This document shows, piece after piece, positions 34,624 to 42,731 of a stretch of 64,000 nucleotides of DNA. Position numbers and translations under genes: made by a program. The stretch comes from Dactylosporangium fulvum (lineage in GTDB: Bacteria > Actinomycetota > Actinomycetes > Mycobacteriales > Micromonosporaceae). Every line of letters begins with the position of its first letter. The first letter of the stretch is position 1. The stretch covers positions 4,364,501 to 4,428,500 of the forward strand of contig NZ_CP073720.1 in NCBI RefSeq assembly GCF_025137375.1, written 5' to 3'. The notes below the pieces were generated by a model. It was not told the DNA's origin and made no database searches. It saw nothing but the letters and a program-made list of their open reading frames with translations.

Positions 34624-34938
34624 ATGCCTTGGATCCGCGCATGTTCCGTTGAGGAACTCGATGACGGCGACGCGCTGCAACTCGAGACGACGCCCCCGAT
34701 CGCCGTGTTCAACGTTGAAGGAGAGTTTTTCGCCCTTAACGACACGTGCACCCATGGTCAGTCGTCACTCGCCGACGGCTACGTTGATGGGGATCAGGTC
34801 GAGTGCGCATGGCATTTCGCAAAGTTCGACATCCGGACAGGCGCAGTGCTCACGCCGCCAGCCAGCATCCCGCTGTGCACGTACAAGGTCCGCGTCGAAG
34901 GCCCTGACGTGATGGTCGAGATGCCCGATGGGGACTGA
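34624..34938 (+). CDS. Rieske ferredoxin of the ring-hydroxylating dioxygenase
   Basis: The 104-residue protein has the BphF-type Rieske cluster: CTHGQSSLADGYVDGDQVEC, then AWHFAKFDIRTG. The ligands are C-x-H and C-x2-H. It carries electrons from the reductase encoded next to the alpha subunit. It is cytosolic. Its start lies 42 bp after the beta-subunit stop. Confidence 0.95.
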   Translation: MPWIRACSVEELDDGDALQLETTPPIAVFNVEGEFFALNDTCTHGQSSLADGYVDGDQVECAWHFAKFDIRTGAVLTPPASIPLCTYKVRVEGPDVMVEMPDGD

Positions 34939-34953
34939 TGATCGAGGTGACCG

Positions 34954-36225
34954 GTGAACAAGCCGAGCTGCGTCATCATCGGCGCTAGTGCTGCTGGTGT
35001 CGCGACCGCCGTTGAGCTGCGCAAGCGCGGATACGCGGGAGCGGTCACTCTGGTCGACGCCGACCCGAACATTCCCTACGAGAGACCGCCCCTGTCCAAG
35101 ACCCTCCTCGGCACCGGCTCCCGGGGACTGGTTCCGATTCAACCTGCGCACACGTATCGCGACCTCGACATCGAGCTGCGCCTCGGCGAGAGGGCGACAG
35201 CAGTCGACCCCGCGGCGCTTACGGTGCACCTCAGCGGAGGCGAGGTCCTTCCTGCGGGCCGCGTCGTGCTGGCTACGGGGCTGTCGCCGCGGCGGCTGCA
35301 GGTCGCTGGGGCCGACGCCGAAAACGTGCTCTCGCTGCGGGACGCCTCCGACGCGAGTCGAATCGCCGAAGGGCTGGCGAGTGGGGGCCCGCTCGTGCTC
35401 ATCGGTGCCGGTTTCATCGGGTTGGAGTTGGCAGCCGTGGCCCGCGAGGGCGGCATTGACGTCACGGTAGTCGAGGCGCAGGCGCAGCCGCTGAACAACG
35501 CCGTCGGCCCTGACGTCGCGTGCCTCCTGACGCAGCTGCACCGCCGTCACGGCGTCAAACTCTTGACCAGCGCCACCGTCGCGGAGTTCGCCGGCTCGGC
35601 GGGGCGTGTCGAGGAGGTCCGACTCACCGACGGACGCCGCCTGCCGGCATCGACGGTAGTCGTTGGTGTGGGGGTGGAGCCGCGCAATGAGCTGACAGTC
35701 TCGGCCCGCATCGAGGTGGATTCATATGGTATCCCGGTGAACGAGTTCGGTCAGACGAGCCGAGCTTGGGTCTACGCGACCGGCGACGTGGCCAGTCAGC
35801 CGCACCCCGAGTTGGCTCGTCGAGGTCGCATCGAGCACTGGGATGCGGCGCAGCGACACGGCACGGCGGTCGGAGCCACCATCGCCGGCGCCCCCGCCAG
35901 ATACAGGGAAGCACCCTATGCCTGGTCCGATCAGTACGGAGCCACCCTGCAGATTGTCGGGCGCCCTCGACCTGATGACGACCTGGTGTTGCGGGAAGGA
36001 GCGTCGCCGAGCGAGTTCTTGGCCTTCTGGATCCGTGATGGATACGTGGGGGCAGTCGCCGGCATGGAGGCATCCCGTGACGTCGGTGTCGTGAAAAGGC
36101 TGATGGCTGCACGGGTCCCGGTCGACCGCGCGGAGTTGGCCGGTCGCGACCTTGATCTGCGTGGACTCCTCAAGCAGCACCGGAACGGTGTCCGGGCGAC
36201 CGCTGGATCCAAACTGGCCGGCTAG
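34954..36225 (+). CDS. Ferredoxin reductase (FAD, NADH-dependent)
   Basis: The 423-residue flavoprotein has the N-terminal FAD fold CVIIGASAAGVATAVELRKR, a second dinucleotide fold VLIGAGFIGLELAAVAREGG for NAD(P)H, and AWVYATGDVASQPHPE for the flavin. A C-terminal reductase domain completes it. This is the BphA4/rubredoxin-reductase-like partner feeding the Rieske ferredoxin. The GTG start lies 15 bp after the ferredoxin stop. Confidence 0.95.
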   Translation: MNKPSCVIIGASAAGVATAVELRKRGYAGAVTLVDADPNIPYERPPLSKTLLGTGSRGLVPIQPAHTYRDLDIELRLGERATAVDPAALTVHLSGGEVLPAGRVVLATGLSPRRLQVAGADAENVLSLRDASDASRIAEGLASGGPLVLIGAGFIGLELAAVAREGGIDVTVVEAQAQPLNNAVGPDVACLLTQLHRRHGVKLLTSATVAEFAGSAGRVEEVRLTDGRRLPASTVVVGVGVEPRNELTVSARIEVDSYGIPVNEFGQTSRAWVYATGDVASQPHPELARRGRIEHWDAAQRHGTAVGATIAGAPARYREAPYAWSDQYGATLQIVGRPRPDDDLVLREGASPSEFLAFWIRDGYVGAVAGMEASRDVGVVKRLMAARVPVDRAELAGRDLDLRGLLKQHRNGVRATAGSKLAG

Positions 36226-36383
36226 TCGTAGCAGACCGGTATCCGCGCCCGGACACGACCTGCTCGTCCGTCAACTACGCCCCTGCACGGTCGCGCGAGC
36301 CCGAACAGACATCCGTGCTGCGACACGTCCCGTCAGATTCGGCCCGGCCCGCGTCCCAGTGCGCCCATTGGAAGGCAGCTTCA

Positions 36384-37232
36384 ATGACCGCAGAGATCAC
36401 GTACGATGCAACCTACCGCCTCATCGACACCGCGGACTATCAGATCCAGGTGAACGAGGCGGGCGAGGGACACCCGGTCTTCCTGATCCATGGCACCGGA
36501 CCAGGTGCCACGGGCTGGTCCAACTTCGAGCCGAACATCCGCGAACTGTCGTCCTCCTTCCGTTGCATCGCGGTCACGATGCCGGGTTGGGGTGACTCCA
36601 ACCCGCAGAGCGTGAAGACCGGACGGGACCAGGGCCGCGCGGTGGTGCAGCTGATGGACGCAATGGGGATCGACCGGGCCGCTTTTGTCGGAAACTCCAT
36701 GGGCGGCGCCGTCGGCATGGTGCTGGCGACCGAGCATCCACAGCGGGTCTCACACCTGGTCACCATGGGTTCCGGGATCTGGGGCGTGAATGTGCTGGCG
36801 CCGGCAGGTATGTCAGAGGGGATACGGACGATCTTCGACACCTACGAGGATCCGTCTCCCGAGAACTTCCAGCGGCTTGTGGAGGTCATGTGCTTCGACT
36901 CCTCGTTCGCGACGAGGGAACTCGCCGAAGAGCGGTCGCGCACGGCGCTGAGCAGGCCGGAGCACTTGCAGAACTGGCTTGAGGTGATGAGAGCCGGCGT
37001 GGGTGCCACAGGCTTCCTGGAGGCCGGCCAGAGGATGGCGCAGTCGCAAGTGCCGACGTTGATCATCCATGGCCGCGACGACCGCACCGTGCACTACGAG
37101 GTCAGCCTTCGTGCCCACGCCGTAATCCCTGATTCCAGGCTCCTCATGTTCAACCGCTGCGGCCACTGGGCCCAGCTTGAGCACGCGGCCGAGTTCAACG
37201 CCATGGTCAAGCACTTCCTGGAGCGCCACTGA
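36384..37232 (+). CDS. Meta-cleavage-product hydrolase (BphD-like, alpha/beta fold)
   Basis: The 282-residue enzyme has oxyanion-hole HGTGPGATGWSNFEPN, nucleophile S105 in VGNSMGGAVG, acid D232/D233 in HGRDDRTVHYE and base H261 in CGHWAQLEH. The HGxGPGA and NSMGGA motifs are those of carbon-carbon hydrolases such as BphD, TodF and MhpC. They split the ring-fission product into a carboxylic acid and 2-hydroxypenta-2,4-dienoate. The acid released depends on the ring substituent, which is unknown here. Its TGA shares a base with the next ATG. Confidence 0.95.
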   Translation: MTAEITYDATYRLIDTADYQIQVNEAGEGHPVFLIHGTGPGATGWSNFEPNIRELSSSFRCIAVTMPGWGDSNPQSVKTGRDQGRAVVQLMDAMGIDRAAFVGNSMGGAVGMVLATEHPQRVSHLVTMGSGIWGVNVLAPAGMSEGIRTIFDTYEDPSPENFQRLVEVMCFDSSFATRELAEERSRTALSRPEHLQNWLEVMRAGVGATGFLEAGQRMAQSQVPTLIIHGRDDRTVHYEVSLRAHAVIPDSRLLMFNRCGHWAQLEHAAEFNAMVKHFLERH

Positions 37233-38116
37233 TGTCATCGTCGAACGCGGCGGAGGCACCCGGCACCGCCAGTACCAGATCCGGTCGCCTCTCTGGACTC
37301 TCCACGCTGGTCACGGGGGGCGGGTCCGGTCTCGGCCGGGCCGTCGTCGACCGCTACATCGCTGAGGGCGCTGTGGTGACAGTGCTGGAACGCTCGCCCG
37401 ACAAGCTGCGTGACTTGGTCGCATCGCACGGTGACAGCGTCCATCCCGTGCAGGGCGACGTCACTTCCGGCGACGACAACGTCGCTGCCGTCGATGCGGC
37501 CCTGAAGGCCTTCGGGGGTCTCGACACCTTCGTGGGAAACGCCGGCTTGTGGGACTTCGGTAAGCCACTGCTACGCATGACCATGAACGACCTCGAGCAG
37601 GGTTACCGCGAACTGTTCGACGTGAATGTCAAAGGGTACATCGTAGGCGCGCGGGCTGCTGCCGAGGCGCTCGCCGAGCGGGGTGGCTCGATGATCTTCA
37701 CTCTCTCGAACGCTGCCCTCTTTCCCAGGGGTGGTGGAGTTCTGTACACCGCTTCGAAGCACGCCGGCGTCGGGGTGGTTTCGCAACTGGCCTATGAGCT
37801 CGCGCCGCGCGTGCGCGTCAACGCCGTAGCGCCGGGTGGCATGGCGACCGACCTTCGGGGACCCCGGGCGATGGGGCTCGGCGAGCAGTCCATCACCGAC
37901 ATCCTGCCCGTTGAGGACCAGCTCAGGCAGTTCTCCGCCTTGGACATCGCACCCCGTGCCGAGGACTACGTCGACCCGTACGTCCTTCTTGCGGCGCGTA
38001 ACGAGTCAAGGACCGTGACCGGGGTGGTATTCGACGTCAGCGCAGTCGGGACGCCTCGTCGTCCTGACGTCGACTCCGACGTGGCCAACCCAGGAACGAG
38101 GAAGCACACGACATGA
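37232..38116 (+). CDS. cis-Dihydrodiol dehydrogenase (BphB-like SDR)
   Basis: The 294-residue protein is a classical short-chain dehydrogenase: TLVTGGGSGLGRAVVDRYIA for NAD binding, GNAG in TFVGNAGLWDFGKPL, catalytic Ser in FTLSNAALFP and Y-x3-K in YTASKHAGVG. It resembles BphB-type enzymes that rearomatise the cis-diol made by the dioxygenase. The N-terminal 20 residues are an extra Ser/Ala-rich tail. The start overlaps the hydrolase stop (TGATG), and its own stop overlaps the MFS start (ATGA at 38113-38116). Confidence 0.9.
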   Translation: MSSSNAAEAPGTASTRSGRLSGLSTLVTGGGSGLGRAVVDRYIAEGAVVTVLERSPDKLRDLVASHGDSVHPVQGDVTSGDDNVAAVDAALKAFGGLDTFVGNAGLWDFGKPLLRMTMNDLEQGYRELFDVNVKGYIVGARAAAEALAERGGSMIFTLSNAALFPRGGGVLYTASKHAGVGVVSQLAYELAPRVRVNAVAPGGMATDLRGPRAMGLGEQSITDILPVEDQLRQFSALDIAPRAEDYVDPYVLLAARNESRTVTGVVFDVSAVGTPRRPDVDSDVANPGTRKHTT

Positions 38117-39453
38117 GCAAACGCCGACCGAACCGGCACCGGACGGTCGCCGACTCGCTGGAGGAACCGGTACCTGTTGGCCGGGTATCGACGTGGGCAC
38201 CCTTCGCTCACACGGCGTTCAGAGTTCTGTTCGTCGCCCAGTTGGTGGCCAACGTCGGACGGTTGATGCAGGCGGCGGGATCCGCGTGGAACATCGAGGA
38301 GCATGGTGGCTCCGCACTGCAGGTGTCACTCGTCCAGACAGCCACGTACACGCCGCTGGTGGTGCTGGGCTTCGTGGCCGGTACGCTCGCCGACCGCCTG
38401 GACCGCCGCCTGCTTCTCGTGGCTTGTCAGGCGTGGATGGCTCTCAGTGCCGCAGCCCTGTTCGCTGTTTCGCTGGCCGGATGGTCCGACCCGAACGTGG
38501 TCCTTGCACTTACCTTCGCGATCGGCCTCGGCACTGCTCTGGCCGCGCCGACGTGGGCGGCAATTCAGCCCGCATTGGTTCCACGGCATCTGATCGGCCG
38601 AGCGATCGCCCTGAACGGGCTCACGTTCAACGTTGCGCAGGCTCTTGGCCCCGCTCTTGCCGGCGTGGTCATCGTGGCACTCGGCACCGAGTGGGTCTTC
38701 GCGATCAACGCCACCACGCTGTCTTGCACGGTCGTGGCGCTCCTGGCGTGGAAGTCTCCGGTCGCGACACAGCGTCCGACGGAGTCGTTCATGGCAGCGT
38801 TCCGCGCCGGGATCCGTTTCATCGGCACCGCTCCACAGCGTCAGATCCTGACGCGGTTCGCGATCTTCTTCGTCCCGGCAGCATCGGTGATGGCACTGAC
38901 GCCGGTGCTCGCCGGAGACCGCCTGCGCCTCGCCGGCGGAGGCTTCGGGGCCTTGATGGCGATGTTCGGTGCTGGCGCAGCGCTGTCTGTGGTGATCTGG
39001 CCTGCGGTCGAACGCCGCGGCGAAGAGTGGGGAATCGTGGCGTCGACCGTCCTGCTGGCTGTGGCGCTCGCTGTCAGTGCGGTCGTCACTCAGCCGGTGA
39101 TCGTCGGCGCCGCGTTGTTGGCGGCCGGGATCGCGTTCACGCTCGGCAGCACCAGTGCTGTTGTGGCCGCCCAGAGAGTGGTTGAAGAGCCGATGCGGGC
39201 ACGCGTGATGGCCGCCTACGTCGTCACGTCGGGGGCGGTCGTCGCCGCGGCGAGCGCCGCCTGGGGCGTTGTGGCGAAGCTCGGGGTGGAGAACGCACTT
39301 GGGATCGCCGCTGTCTTGGCGGTGCTCAGTCTCCTCGTCCAGCGCCGTTGGCCGCTTCCAGGCCGGGGTGAGCCGTCAGATGTGAGGATCGCGCCGAGCG
39401 GTGTCAGGCCGGCATCCGACGCGTCGCCTGGTACCGGTGCTGTGCTGCGGTGA
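38113..39453 (+). CDS. MFS transporter of the aromatic island
   Basis: The 446-residue protein has about 12 hydrophobic segments and MFS_3-type motifs: GTLADRLDRRLLLVACQAWM as motif A, and LNGLTFNVAQALGPALAGVV in TM5. The coupled start and operon position suggest uptake of the aromatic substrate or export of an intermediate. The last 30 or so residues are polar, and the final 16 codons overlap the ppa gene antisense. The C-terminal tail may therefore be a by-product of the junction where the island joined the chromosome. Confidence 0.85.
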   Translation: MSKRRPNRHRTVADSLEEPVPVGRVSTWAPFAHTAFRVLFVAQLVANVGRLMQAAGSAWNIEEHGGSALQVSLVQTATYTPLVVLGFVAGTLADRLDRRLLLVACQAWMALSAAALFAVSLAGWSDPNVVLALTFAIGLGTALAAPTWAAIQPALVPRHLIGRAIALNGLTFNVAQALGPALAGVVIVALGTEWVFAINATTLSCTVVALLAWKSPVATQRPTESFMAAFRAGIRFIGTAPQRQILTRFAIFFVPAASVMALTPVLAGDRLRLAGGGFGALMAMFGAGAALSVVIWPAVERRGEEWGIVASTVLLAVALAVSAVVTQPVIVGAALLAAGIAFTLGSTSAVVAAQRVVEEPMRARVMAAYVVTSGAVVAAASAAWGVVAKLGVENALGIAAVLAVLSLLVQRRWPLPGRGEPSDVRIAPSGVRPASDASPGTGAVLR

Positions 39454-39901
39454 GTTCCGCTTCGGCTTCGCCACGGTCTCGCCAGCCTCGCACGTCGGTG
39501 TGCTTGCCCGGTTCCAGGTCCTTGTAGATCTCGAAGAAATGGCCGATCTCGCTCAACTGGTATTCGGGCAGGTCGGCGAGCTCGTCGATCGCCTGCCAGC
39601 GGGGGTCGGCAGCCGGCACGCACAGCAGTTTCGCGTCCGGGCCACGCTCGTCGTGCATCCAGAACAGCCCGATCGGCCGCACCCGGACGCTGCAACCGGG
39701 GAAGGTGGGCGCGTCCAACAGCACCATCGCGTCGATCGGGTCGCCGTCCTCGGCGAGCGTGCCGGGGATGTAGCCGTAGTCGGCCGGGTAGGCGGTGGCG
39801 GTGAACAGGGTCCGGTCGAGCCGGATCCGTCCCTGCTCGTGATCCATCTCGTACTTGTTACGCGACCCGGCCGGGATCTCGACAATCATGTCGACGTCCA
39901 T
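39404..39901 (-). CDS. ppa: Inorganic pyrophosphatase (family I)
   Basis: The 165-residue enzyme reads DVDMIVEIPAGSRNKYEMDH and ADYGYIPGTLAEDGDPIDAM, with DxDPxD-type metal-binding acids, then KDLEPGKHTDVRGWRDRGEA. It hydrolyses pyrophosphate to drive biosynthesis and is a core gene, giving a chromosomal anchor for the right side of the aromatic island. The ATG at 39899-39901 has AGGTG upstream. Its last 50 bp overlap the convergent MFS gene. Confidence 0.95.
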   Translation of the reverse strand: MDVDMIVEIPAGSRNKYEMDHEQGRIRLDRTLFTATAYPADYGYIPGTLAEDGDPIDAMVLLDAPTFPGCSVRVRPIGLFWMHDERGPDAKLLCVPAADPRWQAIDELADLPEYQLSEIGHFFEIYKDLEPGKHTDVRGWRDRGEAEAELTAAQHRYQATRRMPA

Positions 39902-40246
39902 GGGACACCTCCACTCGGCCAACGGACTACCGCGTTGGTGCTGGCTGCAGCCGCAGCCGGTCGGCGCCGGCTCGCCACGGCGAACAGCGACCGCCCGTCC
40001 CGGGGGCGTGCGCTGCGCCGAGCGGCTGCCGGCGAGTGTGGGATCAGCGATGTGACCACGGTCGTCTCGCCGGTCTCCACCAGGGCGGCACACAGGGTGA
40101 TCACCACCGGCCGCCGACACCGGACTGTGCTGCTCAGTCCAGTCTTGCCGCTCGTCGTGCGGCTCGTCTCGTTTCGTTTCGCGACCGGATCACCCCGGAG
40201 GCATTCGGTACTAGCGCAAATAGATTTGCTGTGGAAACCTATTGGC
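39902..40246. other. Divergent promoter region of ppa and the membrane-protein operon
   Basis: I recognise no gene in this 345-bp gap. Frames on both strands are low-complexity. An operator-like palindrome lies near its right end. Confidence 0.45.
40216..40229 (+). promoter_or_regulatory. Short palindrome before the membrane protein-regulator-esterase operon
   Basis: GCAAAT-AG-ATTTGC is a perfect inverted repeat 17 bp ahead of ATG 40247. A/T-rich sequence is rare here, and the operon encodes a winged-helix protein, so autoregulation is plausible. Confidence 0.45.
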
Positions 40247-40924
40247 ATGACCACTGATTCGGTACCTGCCGGTGGCCGCGATCCCCGCCGGCTGCTGTCG
40301 GAGGTGCGCGGCCTCGCCCGCCGGGTGCGGGTCGACCAGCGGGTGACCTGGTTCGCGCTGCTGGTGCTGGCCGCCGTGACGTTCGTGGGGATCCCGTTCG
40401 ACCGGTACTTCCTCGTCTTCCACTGCGTCGGCGACGCCACCGCGTGCCAGTTCTCGCGTCAAGGCGTGCTGTACTACTGGCCGCTGGCGCTGCTGCTGGC
40501 GTACGCGGCGATCGCCGTCTGCTACGTGCGGGTCGCCCGGGCGCGGGGGCTGGGCGCCCGGGTGCTGCCGTATGCGCTCACCGGCGTCGCGCTGACCGTC
40601 CTGTTCACCGCCGCCTGGGTGGCGGCGCGCCTGTACTTCCCGACCCACCCGCACCGGTTCCCCTACTGGGTGCTCGTGCTGGACCGGCTGATCTCGCCGT
40701 GGGGCACGATCGGGGTGGCGCTGCTGGTGCTGGCCCGGCTGGAGCGCAACGTCGGGCTGCTGGTGTTTACCCTCGGCTACCTGACGGTGGCGCTGGTGCC
40801 GATCGACTTCGGCTGGCACTGGGACGCATTCCGCACGACGTTCCTGCCGCAGCAGATCATCAACGGCACCGTGCTGCTGCTGGGCGCGATCGGCTTCGCG
40901 CTGGCCGGCCGGCAGCGCCGGTGA
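40247..40924 (+). CDS. Hypothetical integral membrane protein
   Basis: The 225-residue protein has about six hydrophobic segments (from residue 36 VTWFALLVLAAVTFVGIPFD to the C-terminal TVLLLGAIGFALAGR) and a cytosolic Arg-rich N-terminus. I do not recognise a named family. Its stop overlaps the GTG of a winged-helix regulator gene (GTGA at 40921-40924). The pairing of a small membrane protein with an adjacent MarR/ArsR-like regulator is common. The function is unknown. Confidence 0.7.
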   Translation: MTTDSVPAGGRDPRRLLSEVRGLARRVRVDQRVTWFALLVLAAVTFVGIPFDRYFLVFHCVGDATACQFSRQGVLYYWPLALLLAYAAIAVCYVRVARARGLGARVLPYALTGVALTVLFTAAWVAARLYFPTHPHRFPYWVLVLDRLISPWGTIGVALLVLARLERNVGLLVFTLGYLTVALVPIDFGWHWDAFRTTFLPQQIINGTVLLLGAIGFALAGRQRR

Positions 40925-41283
40925 CCGCCGAGACCGGGGCCCCGGACCCGCACGAGCCAGCCGGCCACCCGGTCACCGGGCTGGACGAGGTGGTGCACCA
41001 GCGGGTCCGGCTGGGGATCCTCACCATCGCGCACGAGGCGCGCCGGGTGGAGTTCGGCTACCTGCGCACCCAGCTGGACCTGACCGCCGGGAACCTTTCC
41101 AAGCACCTGAGTGTGCTCGAAACCGCCGGCCTGATCGAGGTCGAGAAGGGCTACGCCGGGCGGCGTGGCCGGACCTGGATCACGCTCACCGCTGCCGGCA
41201 GCACCGCACTCACCGAAGAGATCGCGCGGCTGAAGCTGCTCATCGCGCGGGTCGAGACCACCGACACACCGGAGGACCAATGA
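40921..41283 (+). CDS. Winged-helix transcriptional regulator (MarR/ArsR-like)
   Basis: The 120-residue protein has a single winged helix: VRLGILTIAHEARRVEFGYL, RTQLDLTAGNLSKHLSVLET, AGLIEVEKGYAGRRGRTWIT. This resembles the 'DNA-binding MarR-type, transcriptional regulator' group that responds to ligands or dimerises simply. The start is a GTG within the previous stop, and its own stop overlaps the esterase ATG (ATGA at 41280-41283). It probably binds the palindrome at 40216-40229. Confidence 0.85.
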   Translation: MTAETGAPDPHEPAGHPVTGLDEVVHQRVRLGILTIAHEARRVEFGYLRTQLDLTAGNLSKHLSVLETAGLIEVEKGYAGRRGRTWITLTAAGSTALTEEIARLKLLIARVETTDTPEDQ

Positions 41284-42458
41284 CCATCGCACTGACCCGT
41301 CGACACCTGCTCGCAGCCGCGCTCGCCACCGGGGTCGCCGTGCCGCTCGGCGCCGGTCGCGGGTGGGCGGCCCCGGGCGCGCCCGGCCCGGCCCGGCTCA
41401 CGCTGCCCCCACCCACCGGGCCGCACCGTGTCGGCACCGTGTCGCTGCACCTCGTCGACCGGTCCCGCCCGGATCCGGTCGCCGGCCCGGGGCACCACCG
41501 CGAACTGATGGCCAGCGTCTGGTACCCCGCCGCCCGCGACGCCCGGCGTCATCCGGTGGCGCAGTGGATGACCGCCGCGCCGCTGCGCGCGCTGCTCGCG
41601 TCCGCCGGGTTCGACGCCGATGCCGCGGCGGCGCCCCTCACGGCCGGCCACGAGAGGGCTCCGGCGCTGCGGTCGCCCGGACGGCTGCCCGTGATCGTGT
41701 ACTCCCACGGCAACGACGATCACCGTGCCGAGGCCACCATCGTGGTCCAGGAACTCGCCAGCCACGGCTACGTCGTGGTCACGGTGGATCACACGTACGA
41801 CGCGTTCAGCGAGTTCCCCGACGGCCGGCTCACCGTCCCCGCCGACATGTCATTCACACCGTGGGACTCCTCCTACGACATCCGGTTCGTCCTCGACCGC
41901 ATCGAGGACCTCGCCGCCGGCCGCAACCCCGACGCCGAGCGCCGTGCACTGCCGGACGGCCTGGGCGCCGCGCTCGACCTGCGGCGCATCGGCATGCTCG
42001 GCTGGTCGAAGGGCGCGACCGCGACCGCCCTCGTCATGAGCCAGGACCGGCGCGTCCGGGCCGGGCTCGGCTTCGACGGCCCGATGCAGTCGCTACCGGA
42101 GCCCACCGACCTCGACCGGCCGTTCATGCTGATGACCGCGGACAACACCCGCGCCGCCGAGCCGAGCGTCGAGCAGTTCTGGTCGCGGCTGCGTGGATGG
42201 CGGCTCAACGTGCACGCCGTCGGCGCGGCCCACTCGTCGTACATCGACCACCAGTGGCTGGTCCCGCAACTGGCGAGGATTATCGGGATGAGCGACGAGG
42301 ACCTCGCCGGCTGGGTCGGCACCCTCGACCCCGCCCGGGCGGTGCGGATCCAGCAGGCATACCCGCTCGCGTTCTTCGACCTGCACCTGCGCCATCAGCG
42401 GCAGCGCCTGCTCGAAGGCCCGAGTCCGGCCTTCCCGGAGGTGCGGTTCATCCCCTGA
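41280..42458 (+). CDS. Exported alpha/beta hydrolase (PAF-acetylhydrolase-like)
   Basis: The 392-residue protein begins TRRHLLAAALATGVAVPLGA, a Tat-like signal with an imperfect twin-arginine and an AxA region near residue 30. The hydrolase core has VIVYSHGNDDHRAEATIVVQ (oxyanion region), the nucleophile serine in MLGWSKGATATAL and a late HSSYIDHQW with probable catalytic His. The usual GHSxGG is GWSKGA. Families of this shape cleave acyl groups from phospholipids or polyesters. It is coupled to the upstream regulator. Confidence 0.8.
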   Translation: MTIALTRRHLLAAALATGVAVPLGAGRGWAAPGAPGPARLTLPPPTGPHRVGTVSLHLVDRSRPDPVAGPGHHRELMASVWYPAARDARRHPVAQWMTAAPLRALLASAGFDADAAAAPLTAGHERAPALRSPGRLPVIVYSHGNDDHRAEATIVVQELASHGYVVVTVDHTYDAFSEFPDGRLTVPADMSFTPWDSSYDIRFVLDRIEDLAAGRNPDAERRALPDGLGAALDLRRIGMLGWSKGATATALVMSQDRRVRAGLGFDGPMQSLPEPTDLDRPFMLMTADNTRAAEPSVEQFWSRLRGWRLNVHAVGAAHSSYIDHQWLVPQLARIIGMSDEDLAGWVGTLDPARAVRIQQAYPLAFFDLHLRHQRQRLLEGPSPAFPEVRFIP

Positions 42459-42476
42459 TCCGCTCCGAGCCGGTGT

Positions 42477-42641
42477 TCAGCGCCTGCGCAGCCACGATCG
42501 AAGGCCGGCGGACCGCTTCGGCTTGAGGTCGCAGGCGCATCGCTGGGACTCGGGAACACCGGCCAACACCTCGTCGACGTGGTTGCCGCACCCGGTATAG
42601 GTGACCTTGCCGCAGGTGCTACAGGTGGCGCGTCGACACAT
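42477..42641 (-). CDS. 54-residue cysteine-rich small protein
   Basis: The minus strand from ATG 42639-42641 encodes MCRRATCSTCGKVTYTGCGN, HVDEVLAGVPESQRCACDLK and a basic tail. GGAGGAAGGA lies just upstream. The CxxC and GCGxHVDxVLxGVP pattern is one I recognise as a recurrent small zinc-ribbon-like actinobacterial protein of unknown role. It converges on the esterase gene, whose stop is 18 bp away. Confidence 0.8.
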   Translation of the reverse strand: MCRRATCSTCGKVTYTGCGNHVDEVLAGVPESQRCACDLKPKRSAGLRSWLRRR

Positions 42642-42731
42642 GGTGGAATCCTTCCTCCAGAACCGGTGTTTCGGTTTCGATCATCTCGCGCGCACGGGGC
42701 GGCGTGGCGTCGTGTCTCGGACGTGGACGGC

